Of a stretch of DNA of 5,295 bases, positions 1-5,295 are shown piece by piece. Both the position numbers and the translations under genes were made by a program. This DNA comes from Thermoprotei archaeon (lineage in GTDB: Archaea; Thermoproteota; Thermoprotei_A; Sulfolobales; Desulfurococcaceae): the NCBI GenBank assembly GCA_003661825.1, contig QMWW01000084.1:1-5295 (forward strand), read 5' to 3'. Position 1 is the stretch's first letter; each line of letters begins with the position of its first letter. The notes under the pieces were generated by a model that saw nothing but the letters and a program-made list of their open reading frames with translations, did no database searches and was not told where the DNA came from.

Positions 1-420
1 AGCGTAAAAGATATAGTGCTTGCATTGATGATCCCAATACTGTTATCACTACTAAGTGTCAACTTAATACATAGCTACGTAATAGGCATAGAGCTGGCCT
101 TAGTAATAACTCTCTTGATGTTGATCGTAAGCTCAAGCATCGTAATGGTCATAGAGGACTTCATCGAAGCAAAGATCAATGTGAGAACCAACACCTATAT
201 ACGCATGCTCCTATTAACAGCGCTGTTCTTGATATCGATTTTCATAGTAGTACCTATACTATCCAGTAGTGGATTAATGATAAACATGGCATTCTTAGAA
301 ACATTGAGTAATCTATTTAGATTCGTATTCATATACACTGCAATGTTATGTATTGCGAGTATAGCATTCCATATCGTTAAAATGATAGTGAAAGTAAAGG
401 CAAAGCAAAGTTTGGCATGA
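1..420 (+). CDS. Four-helix integral membrane protein of unknown function, 5' end outside window
   Basis: The reading frame is open from the first base to a TGA at 418-420, giving 139 visible codons. A GTG at 16 could be a start, but the frame continues to the edge with no stop and the GTG has no visible ribosome binding site, so the gene more likely begins upstream. The visible protein is very hydrophobic. Four membrane helices can be drawn at about codons 5-24, 28-51, 67-88 and 105-126. A charged loop at about 52-66 lies between helices 2 and 3, and the Lys-rich tail (127-139) is probably cytoplasmic. I see no catalytic motif, transporter signature or conserved charged residue inside a helix, and I do not recognise the family. 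It runs convergently toward the NDT-like gene, with 90 bases between the two stops. The sampled GC (about 37% at 61-120) is lower than in the right part of the window. Confidence 0.75.
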   Translation, partial: SVKDIVLALMIPILLSLLSVNLIHSYVIGIELALVITLLMLIVSSSIVMVIEDFIEAKINVRTNTYIRMLLLTALFLISIFIVVPILSSSGLMINMAFLETLSNLFRFVFIYTAMLCIASIAFHIVKMIVKVKAKQSLA

Positions 421-510
421 GTTTTCTAGACCCTGTTAAAATTCCTTGTGAGAAATCATTAGCTTTAACCTGCTCGATAAAGAGATAACGGAGGCCTATC
501 GATTCCATGT

Positions 511-1734
511 CTATTCTATACACATTAATGAGCGCAGTAGCTGCTCTCTATCCTTTATTCTACGGAACATAAACTCTGTGAACATCTCTCTAAGCCTTAC
601 ATATTCGTTGTCTTGCTCTACGTACACAAAGACCGGTTTTGCTTGTGCTGATGCAACTGTGAATTCTATGGTCATACCATGCGAGAGTTGGCCGTGCATG
701 GTGGGCCTATATGCCAATACTGCGTCTGATTGGTTTACATAGAATAGATCTCTTGTAACGATCTGTGTTTTTATAGTTTCAGTCAAGTTCTTTAGGTAGT
801 ACCTTTCCTCAAGTAGATCAGTATCATATATATGTGAGAACCTACTTGACCTCATGTCTATGGGATACCCATAATCTCGGTGCATAGTCTCGTAGTTATG
901 GGGCCATCTATTCTCTCGCGTTATCTGTACTGATAGCTCATTATCTTTGTCTAATATGAGTTCATCAACTGTAGTGGGCTCGAATAGTATAAGCCTTGGA
1001 CAGCGCTCGATGAGCATGGTTTTAAACTCCTCTATTTCTTTCACCTCTTCCACATCACTTAGGGGAATTCTTTCATTAGCTGATTTTCTTCTTAGCATCC
1101 TTATATGATGGGCGAAGTAGACGAGTTTCATATCCTCAGAATCTAAGACATATCTCGCCAGCCTTCTATATGTCTCTATTCTATGTTTAGCACCGAAAAG
1201 TAGCACCCTTAATCCTTGATAGAGTAGCGACATAGCAACACCGAAGTCATAAGCACGCCAGTTAAGATAGAGGAGGGGATCCAGAGTATCCTCTATGTAC
1301 AGAGAGCGCGATACTATCCTATCAACGATCCTGTTAAGAGCGTGGTAGTAATCCTCAACTATAAGTACGATCGCTTTTATGCGAATACTTGGCGTGCTAA
1401 GGAGCTTTAGAAGCGTAGGGTTTAGCATTGTATGCTTTCTCCTAAGATAGGATAGGTGCATTGTGACAATGGCGTTTCCCTCACTCCGCAACACATCATT
1501 CAACACTTTGTCTATTGCCCTACTTAACGTCGCTTTGTAGATCGAGGGACTTCTAACCATGGTATCAAGAATATCTATCAACGCTACACCAAGCTCTTTC
1601 TCCAAGATCTTCTCAACGTTTATCAGCCTATATCTATGCTCCGCCTCGCGAAGCATACCTTGTGCTATCTCCTGAAGTTTCGTACCTGTTATGCCACTAA
1701 TCACAACAACGTCTATGGGGTTTTGACTCTCCAA
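511..1734 (-). CDS. Degenerate P-loop NTPase-like N-terminus fused to nucleoside 2-deoxyribosyltransferase-like domain
   Basis: The protein has 407 residues. The N-terminus (about 8-25) has the strand-loop-helix pattern of a P-loop kinase, but the loop reads SGITGTKLQE. One Gly of GxxGxGK[ST] is missing and no Ser/Thr follows Lys19, so ATP binding is doubtful. A Walker-B-like hydrophobic strand ending in VED lies near 121-128. Further short motifs occur at 205-211 (VYFAHHI) and 250-258 (LFEPTTVDE). The C-terminal part (about 325-385) resembles nucleoside 2-deoxyribosyltransferases and Rcl/DNPH1: QSDAVLAYRP at 335-344, then SHGMTIEF at 351-358 with Glu357 where those enzymes carry the catalytic Glu, then a KPVFVYV strand. 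Family knowledge suggests cleavage or exchange of an N-glycosidic bond in a nucleotide or nucleotide-like molecule; the substrate is unknown. The start is TTG, the only usual start that keeps the N-terminal strand. It lies 19 bases after the stop of the 79-residue gene, so the two are probably co-transcribed. Confidence 0.85.
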   Translation of the reverse strand: MESQNPIDVVVISGITGTKLQEIAQGMLREAEHRYRLINVEKILEKELGVALIDILDTMVRSPSIYKATLSRAIDKVLNDVLRSEGNAIVTMHLSYLRRKHTMLNPTLLKLLSTPSIRIKAIVLIVEDYYHALNRIVDRIVSRSLYIEDTLDPLLYLNWRAYDFGVAMSLLYQGLRVLLFGAKHRIETYRRLARYVLDSEDMKLVYFAHHIRMLRRKSANERIPLSDVEEVKEIEEFKTMLIERCPRLILFEPTTVDELILDKDNELSVQITRENRWPHNYETMHRDYGYPIDMRSSRFSHIYDTDLLEERYYLKNLTETIKTQIVTRDLFYVNQSDAVLAYRPTMHGQLSHGMTIEFTVASAQAKPVFVYVEQDNEYVRLREMFTEFMFRRIKDREQLLRSLMCIE

Positions 1735-1742
1735 CCCCGTTA

Positions 1743-1755
1743 AGCCCCCGGGGCT
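1743..1755. repeat. Short GC-rich perfect inverted repeat between two operon genes
   Basis: AGCCCC and GGGGCT flank a single central C. The dyad overlaps the last two bases of the upstream 79-residue gene and sits 8 bases before the TTG of the 407-residue gene. The one-base centre is too small for a hairpin loop unless the inner pairs open. It could be chance, a protein-binding dyad, or a structure affecting translation of the downstream gene. There is no T tract, so it is not a recognisable terminator. Confidence 0.3.
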
Positions 1756-1993
1756 ACTTCAAGTTACTGCTAGCCCTCTTTATAATGTGCTCCAGGACTA
1801 TTATGACTTCCCTTCCTTTGTAGCATGCTGGTGGAATACACAGCTCAATACCCCAAGGATCTCGTGGCGCCATAACTACTACCTTGACTTCCTTGCTAGA
1901 GCTAGTGAGTTTATCAACCATACGCCTGATCTTAGCTATCTCATCGTGACTTCCACTGATTACAAGACTAATGCTATTGCGAGTACTCCGCAT
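1754..1993 (-). CDS. Small conserved-looking protein of unknown function (79 residues)
   Basis: The start is ATG. GGTGAG sits six bases before it (on the plus strand, CTCACC at 2000-2005), a good match to the archaeal anti-Shine-Dalgarno sequence. The protein has a hydrophobic strand (about 7-13, ISLVISG), an acidic/basic helix (about 15-30), a second strand (36-42, VKVVVMA), a Pro/Gly/Cys turn region with Cys52 and Cys57 (47-60), and a final hydrophobic strand and helix (63-75). This suggests a small alpha/beta fold. The frame continues open for 23 codons upstream of the ATG to a TAG at 2063-2065, with no ATG, GTG or TTG in that stretch. I do not recognise the family. It is the first gene of the unit with the NDT-like protein and may be its partner. 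A plus-strand frame over the same bases (1787-2041) is rich in Trp and Asn, lacks this pattern, and is judged a shadow. Confidence 0.65.
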   Translation of the reverse strand: MRSTRNSISLVISGSHDEIAKIRRMVDKLTSSSKEVKVVVMAPRDPWGIELCIPPACYKGREVIIVLEHIIKRASSNLK

Positions 1994-1999
1994 AATTGG

Positions 2000-2005
2000 C
2001 TCACC
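2000..2005 (-). promoter_or_regulatory. Ribosome binding site for the 79-residue gene
   Basis: On the minus strand this reads GGTGAG, with six bases between it and the ATG at 1993. GGTGA pairs with the UCACC near the 3' end of archaeal 16S rRNA. It decides the ATG start over any longer form of the frame and implies a leadered transcript for this operon. Confidence 0.6.
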
Positions 2006-2213
2006 AACAACATAGCTCTGTGGAACAAAGTACGTAGATAAGAAGGCAGCCTCATCACGCGCCTACAAAGCAGCTTCAATTATCTACACCTATTGAGCAC
2101 TGTTAACTCAACAACTAAATAGTGAGAGAGCTGTGAAACTATGCGATAAAATATGGTTAATGTTACGGGAGATACATAGAAACAATACTTGCTTAAGTTC
2201 AGCTGATGACAAA

Positions 2214-2222
2214 TTAATATAA
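2214..2222 (+). promoter_or_regulatory. TATA-like element of the Shedu-like nuclease gene
   Basis: TTAATATAA is preceded by a purine-rich GACAAA that could act as the BRE. Archaeal TATA boxes are centred about 26-27 bases before the transcription start, which predicts a start near 2243-2245. This places transcription after the TTG at 2230 and about 10 bases before the ATG at 2254. It therefore favours the ATG and a nearly leaderless mRNA, in keeping with the absence of a Shine-Dalgarno sequence. Confidence 0.45.
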
Positions 2223-2253
2223 GCCAATTTTGGGATTGCTATATAGCGAGACT

Positions 2254-3489
2254 ATGAGTAGTGACGAACTTGAAGCGCAAGTAAATAAGTTCTTAAGGGC
2301 TTATCTATCTAGGTTACAGACCCTGAAATCACTTATCCCTTATGAGATTCTAAGAGATATGCCGTCTTTTAAGTTGATGGAGTGGGGTCCTCATGTAATA
2401 GCTCAGGCTTACGTCGATAAGGTTGGAAAGCTCGCTATTGTTGTTAAGAGAGAGGCTCGGGGTAAGTCTCGTCGAAGAATAGTGAGTAAGCTGAAATCTG
2501 TTGAATCTATAGAAGCCGAGCTGTTCGATGTAGAGAAAGGGAATCCGATTATAGCGATCGGAGGGAGGAACACTGCCATTAAGAGCATCGTGTTTGCTGA
2601 GAAACGGGATTTCGAAAGCTATAGAGATTTGCTGATAGGTAGAACAGTGTTGATTGCTGAATTCAGCAATGCTATACCGGTTATGGTTAACAATAGCGAA
2701 GCTGATGTCCGTCTTATTAGTTGTGTCTGGATTCATAATGGTGAATCTCGCTATTTTAATCTATTATGGATGTTTGGCTCTGTAGATTACTTCACCAATA
2801 GTTTCGGTACGGATACTGCTTACAAGCTTGCTGAGGAGGATTTCTATAGCGAGATTGGTAATACTATTCTCACTGAGCTCGTAGACTATATCCGTAAAGG
2901 CGTCAGTATCGAGTTCCTTGAGCGCATCGTGGGTAAGAGACTCGTTCAGGAATTAGTACATTTCTACAGTCAGCTCTGCAGAGACCTTGAGCTCGTTCTG
3001 CGGGATCCTACAAAGGACGAGTATTACTTCAGGAACGAGGCTCTGCTAAAGTATCGATACTTCCTTATTCCGGAGATTATCGAGTTAGAGCCAGAGCCAT
3101 ACCTAGGTACATGCATAGACGAGAAGGGTAGGAGACAGAGAGCAGATCTAAGAGTCGTTACAAAGAATGGCGAGGTCTACTACATCGAGCTTAAGAGGCC
3201 TTGCCATGAAGACGCTAGTTATCTAAAAAGACAGCTTGAGGAAGCTCTACAAAAGATAGAGAAATGTTATAGATACGTACCTCCTGAGGAGAATGCTAAG
3301 TTCGTTATCCTTGGAGGTTTACGAAGATGCAGAGGTACAGAAGTACAACATCTGTTAAATGGATTTGGTAAAATGGTTAGGGAAAGAGCCCTAAGATTAG
3401 GAGTTGATATAAAGTTCTGGACATGGGATGTTCTAATAGATAGCATCCGTAAGCTAATTCATGTTCTTTCACGGAATCAGAAAGGTTAG
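2254..3489 (+). CDS. Shedu-like (DUF4263-type) PD-(D/E)XK nuclease
   Basis: The protein has 411 residues from ATG 2254. A TTG at 2230 would add eight, but the TATA-like element at 2214-2222 favours the ATG. The C-terminal domain (about 250-375) carries a full PD-(D/E)XK core: helix Glu262 (YYFRNEALL), Asp298 (RADLRV), then Glu312-x-Lys314 in YYIELKRP, followed by a helix with Gln333 and Tyr339. The order acidic helix, RADL, ELKRP, Q-x5-Y, then a KFVILGG strand resembles the DUF4263 domain of Shedu (SduA), a single-gene bacterial anti-phage nuclease. The N-terminal 240 residues look alpha/beta. They include an Arg/Lys-rich stretch at about 65-80 and the alternating strands IIAIGG and VLIAEFS. 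I do not recognise them; in Shedu proteins the N-terminal region varies and is thought to sense or regulate. It appears monocistronic, ends 25 bases from a convergent second nuclease, and may instead be another PD-(D/E)XK enzyme. Confidence 0.8.
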   Translation: MSSDELEAQVNKFLRAYLSRLQTLKSLIPYEILRDMPSFKLMEWGPHVIAQAYVDKVGKLAIVVKREARGKSRRRIVSKLKSVESIEAELFDVEKGNPIIAIGGRNTAIKSIVFAEKRDFESYRDLLIGRTVLIAEFSNAIPVMVNNSEADVRLISCVWIHNGESRYFNLLWMFGSVDYFTNSFGTDTAYKLAEEDFYSEIGNTILTELVDYIRKGVSIEFLERIVGKRLVQELVHFYSQLCRDLELVLRDPTKDEYYFRNEALLKYRYFLIPEIIELEPEPYLGTCIDEKGRRQRADLRVVTKNGEVYYIELKRPCHEDASYLKRQLEEALQKIEKCYRYVPPEENAKFVILGGLRRCRGTEVQHLLNGFGKMVRERALRLGVDIKFWTWDVLIDSIRKLIHVLSRNQKG

Positions 3490-3514
3490 TCAAAGACTCC
3501 AAGATAAGCCTTGT

Positions 3515-4375
3515 TCAGTACTTGGCTAGCTCCCTCTCCTCCATATGGATCGTATCTATCCTTGCCTCAGCCAACGCCTTGAGCAATGCATATACACTAG
3601 TGATTTTCTTTCTTATACAATACCCTTCGAGCTTATCTATAACGTATCTTGATAATACATGGACGCGTCTTTTCCCCTTCAGTTCGTAAAGATAGGGAAC
3701 AGGACCTCCATCTGTACGTAGTACTATCACCGCGTATGCCTTCTTCATCTTGTAAATCTCTTCTAGGTCTCGAAGTATTTCAACAGTTTGGTGAGCTACA
3801 TATCTTGAAGGTGTTCCACCTAAGCTCTGAGGACTCTTTATCTCTATTACAATGACGAAATCCTTGCACTCTATGAATAGATCTGCACGACTCCTATCGT
3901 AGGATACATATTGCTCTCCATTGATTATGCACGTAGGAAGTGCTAATGAGAGAAGCTTCTTCAATAGCTCCTTTAACTCCTCTTCACGTCTAAATCCCTG
4001 TTTGAAGGAGGATTGCAATATTCGGAGGAATACTTTTGGATTGCTAACAACGTTCATAGCCTCACTAGCAACCTTATCGCTAGTAAGCGCTGTAGCACAG
4101 CTCTGTACAATGACCTTTTCAAGGTGATGCCTCTCAATACATAGTAGCACTAGTGATGGAGGTCTTACAATTCTATGTGTATATATACTTTTCTCTTCTA
4201 GACATCCCAGTAGATGCCAGCAGTATAGCTTTATGGTAATTATGCGGCTTAGGGTTTCGCTGCTTATGCCTATTAACGGTATGTTTTCCTCATCGACACA
4301 GTAATACTCCCTGTTAGCGTACTCGTATCTGTTAATGTGCTGTAGCAGTATCAGCAGCTCTTGACAGCTCAGCAA
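3515..4375 (-). CDS. PD-(D/E)XK nuclease-like protein of unrecognised family
   Basis: The protein has 286 residues. The core lies at about 130-220: an acidic helix (EEELKELLKK, 131-140), Asp165 in SRADLFIEC, then Glu178-x-Lys180 in the hydrophobic strand VIVIEIKSPQS, then Gln196 in the next helix (VAHQTVEIL), then a YAVIVLRTD strand. This is a complete PD-(D/E)XK set. The N-terminal 100 residues are mostly helical (LLILLQHI, ETLSRIITIKLYCWHLLGCL) and could be a DNA-binding helical or winged-helix domain, but this is not clear. About nine Cys are scattered and do not form the Cys pattern I would expect of Cas4 or Csa1, so an Fe-S nuclease is not supported. The start is TTG with AGGTG six bases upstream, inside the preceding gene. 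A TAG two codons upstream rules out a longer form. The start overlaps the upstream gene by 44 bases, implying coupled translation and a joint role. Substrate and role are unknown. Confidence 0.8.
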   Translation of the reverse strand: MLSCQELLILLQHINRYEYANREYYCVDEENIPLIGISSETLSRIITIKLYCWHLLGCLEEKSIYTHRIVRPPSLVLLCIERHHLEKVIVQSCATALTSDKVASEAMNVVSNPKVFLRILQSSFKQGFRREEELKELLKKLLSLALPTCIINGEQYVSYDRSRADLFIECKDFVIVIEIKSPQSLGGTPSRYVAHQTVEILRDLEEIYKMKKAYAVIVLRTDGGPVPYLYELKGKRRVHVLSRYVIDKLEGYCIRKKITSVYALLKALAEARIDTIHMEERELAKY

Positions 4376-5295
4376 CAGCTACACCTGTAAGTGGCCTACC
4401 TATAGTGGTGGCTAGAACCTCCAGTACGTGATGCAGTGGGCCATTCTTAAGGGTCTCTTCGTCCATGTTAGAGAAGTAATCCAGCCTTAGTGTGCTGGGG
4501 GCGAAGCCTACGCATGATCTGCTTACGCTCTTCGCAATGCCTTCGGCAAACCTCAGCTTCTCTGACTCCTCTGCCATGATACTGCCGGTGCTGAGCGTGG
4601 TTACCGGTAGCAGCTTCTCATACTCGCTGATATTGCCTATCACCCGCCTAAACCTAATATAGCTAATGCTTATGTCACTATTGATAAGTATCTTATCAGC
4701 AAATTCCCTTACACTCATCTCTCCTCGGTTCACCTTCTTTATACCCTCCACTATCCTATCCGGTATAGAGAGAGGACCCTGCTTTCTCGGAACGGGGTAT
4801 AGTTTAACACCAAAGACCATGAGCATGAACTCTAGACCTCTCAACACCATGAAAGATACTTTGTACTCATATTCATTGATGAGTCTATCCCATAGATCTA
4901 CCGCTACCGCCTTTCGATGCGGCCTAACACTTGGATGTCTCCATGTCAGTACGGCGTTATCTGCATTCTCCCCTCTTAGCCTCTCATTGATCACTGCAGC
5001 TAGGTATAGGTGTATCGGGTCGTATAGGCCTCGAAGGTATGGCGGTGCATAGGTACGAAGCTCAATGATCGAGGAGCTATCCATGGTATACGATGTTAAT
5101 AGCGCTAGGCCCAGTGGTGTGTATGGCTCTATCCTTAGACACTCTCCAGAATGTGGGGCAACCCCTATCTCCGGAGCTTCTCGTCTCCTAGCCACGACTA
5201 GGTATGGATAGAACGCTTTATCTCCCAGGAAGATCCTTCTTCCTCTAGGTGAGGGAAGGGGTACTAGAACTATCTTTCCTACACGAGAACGTATC
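4332..5295 (-). CDS. Unrecognised protein, 5' end outside window, translationally coupled to a nuclease
   Basis: The frame ends at TAA 4332-4334 and is open to the right edge, giving 320 complete codons. A GTG at 5195 could start a 287-residue form, but it has no binding site before it. The 33 codons further upstream read like protein (GKIVLVPLPSP, then IFLGDKAFYPYLVV), so the gene very likely starts outside the window. Counting from the first visible codon, the protein begins with beta strands. It then has a hydrophobic helical stretch (about 57-70), a basic His/Arg motif RHPSVRPHRK at 119-128, a long hydrophobic helix around 147-163, and a C-terminal helix with HHVLEVLATTIGR (288-300). No nuclease, helicase or ATP-binding motif is visible. 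The sampled GC (about 53% at 4381-4440) is higher than at the left of the window. The overlap with the nuclease gene suggests a partner such as a targeting or regulatory subunit, but this is inference. Confidence 0.75.
   Translation of the reverse strand, partial: IRSRVGKIVLVPLPSPRGRRIFLGDKAFYPYLVVARRREAPEIGVAPHSGECLRIEPYTPLGLALLTSYTMDSSSIIELRTYAPPYLRGLYDPIHLYLAAVINERLRGENADNAVLTWRHPSVRPHRKAVAVDLWDRLINEYEYKVSFMVLRGLEFMLMVFGVKLYPVPRKQGPLSIPDRIVEGIKKVNRGEMSVREFADKILINSDISISYIRFRRVIGNISEYEKLLPVTTLSTGSIMAEESEKLRFAEGIAKSVSRSCVGFAPSTLRLDYFSNMDEETLKNGPLHHVLEVLATTIGRPLTGVAVAELSRAADTATAH
4382..4386 (-). promoter_or_regulatory. Ribosome binding site for the second nuclease gene
   Basis: On the minus strand this reads AGGTG, six bases before the TTG at 4375. 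It matches the archaeal Shine-Dalgarno core AGGAGGTGA and lies inside the coding sequence of the preceding gene. It supports the TTG start and therefore the 44-base overlap. Confidence 0.5.

Larger units (their letters stand above)
1994..2253. other. Divergent intergenic control region
   Basis: This region separates the minus-strand operon (79-residue and NDT-like genes) from the plus-strand nuclease gene, so it must hold both promoters unless one lies further out. The plus-strand TATA-like element is annotated separately. For the minus strand, AT-rich candidates are ATATTTTAT (complement of 2145-2153) and CTATTTAGT (complement of 2113-2121). Either would give a leader of roughly 100-130 bases, and neither is a clear match. 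An imperfect dyad, TGTTAACTCAACA at 2101-2113, lies between the two and could be an operator. I found no tRNA, no credible C/D box RNA and no long open frame here. Confidence 0.5.

Noticed and set aside
377..508. A 43-codon minus-strand frame starting with ATG two bases after the stop of the NDT-like gene and ending antisense to the membrane protein gene
   Set aside because: It has no ribosome binding site. Its last third lies over the end of the membrane gene and reads like a shadow, and the predicted peptide shows no motif. The close spacing is suggestive, but not enough to call a gene.
507..572. A 21-codon plus-strand hydrophobic peptide (MSILYTLMSAV...) with GGAGG at 490-494 upstream
   Set aside because: It is wholly antisense to the 3' end of the 407-residue gene, the ribosome site spacing (12 bases) is too long, and the hydrophobicity can follow from the opposite coding strand.
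1787..2041. An 84-residue plus-strand frame opposite the 79-residue gene
   Set aside because: Its composition is odd (many Trp, Asn and Tyr) with no alpha/beta pattern, and the opposite strand has a good ribosome site and a sensible fold pattern.
2053..2059. GTGATGA on the minus strand, a perfect C box of a C/D box small RNA
   Set aside because: No CTGA D box follows at a suitable distance and there is no terminal stem, so a chance match is more likely.
2350..2736. A 128-residue minus-strand frame inside the Shedu-like gene
   Set aside because: It is a shadow: rich in Ser, Asn and Tyr, with no motif, and opposite a well-supported coding sequence.
3515..4375. Cas4 or Csa1 identity for the 286-residue nuclease
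   Set aside because: The PD-(D/E)XK core is present, but the Cys residues are scattered rather than in the Fe-S pattern (one N-terminal plus a C-terminal cluster). No CRISPR repeats or recognisable cas genes are in the window.
4332..4375. The overlap read as a frameshift splitting one fused gene
   Set aside because: Each frame has its own normal end or start. The downstream gene has a TTG with an AGGTG ribosome site at good spacing, and a TAG lies just upstream in its frame. Two overlapping genes explain this better.
4666..5052. A 128-residue plus-strand frame opposite the right-edge gene
   Set aside because: It has low-complexity Ser/Leu-rich composition typical of an antisense frame, and the opposite strand is continuously open and protein-like.

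Overview
The window looks like chromosomal DNA of a thermophilic crenarchaeote (Thermoproteota). The evidence is heavy use of AGG/AGA for Arg and ATA for Ile, TTG start codons, GGTG-type ribosome binding sites, an AT-rich archaeal TATA-like element, and very short gaps between genes. No genus can be assigned. I see no rRNA, tRNA, CRISPR repeat, insertion sequence or origin, and no stretch over 300 bases without a gene. The longest gap is about 260 bases between two divergent genes.

Layout, left to right. (1) The 3' part of a four-helix membrane protein runs off the left edge (+). (2) It converges on a two-gene minus-strand operon: a 79-residue unknown protein followed by a 407-residue protein. 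The latter joins a degraded P-loop NTPase-like N-terminus to a C-terminal nucleoside 2-deoxyribosyltransferase-like domain that keeps the expected Glu. (3) A roughly 260-base divergent control region follows. (4) A plus-strand gene of 411 residues (419 with the earlier TTG) has a C-terminal PD-(D/E)XK nuclease domain resembling Shedu (DUF4263). (5) Only 25 bases separate it from a convergent minus-strand operon. That operon holds a second, different PD-(D/E)XK protein (286 residues), whose start overlaps by 44 bases the end of an unrecognised protein that runs off the right edge.

Two unrelated-looking PD-(D/E)XK proteins tail to tail, plus a nucleotide-glycosidase-like protein with a dead P-loop, look like an archaeal accessory or defence neighbourhood. 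The motifs are visible in the sequence. The Shedu link is a family-level judgement. The idea that these genes form one defence system is inference only: they lie in at least three transcription units, and nothing in the sequence proves joint function. GC content varies: about 37% in a sampled line of the left membrane gene (61-120) and about 53% in a sampled line of the right unknown gene (4381-4440). This fits a mosaic region.
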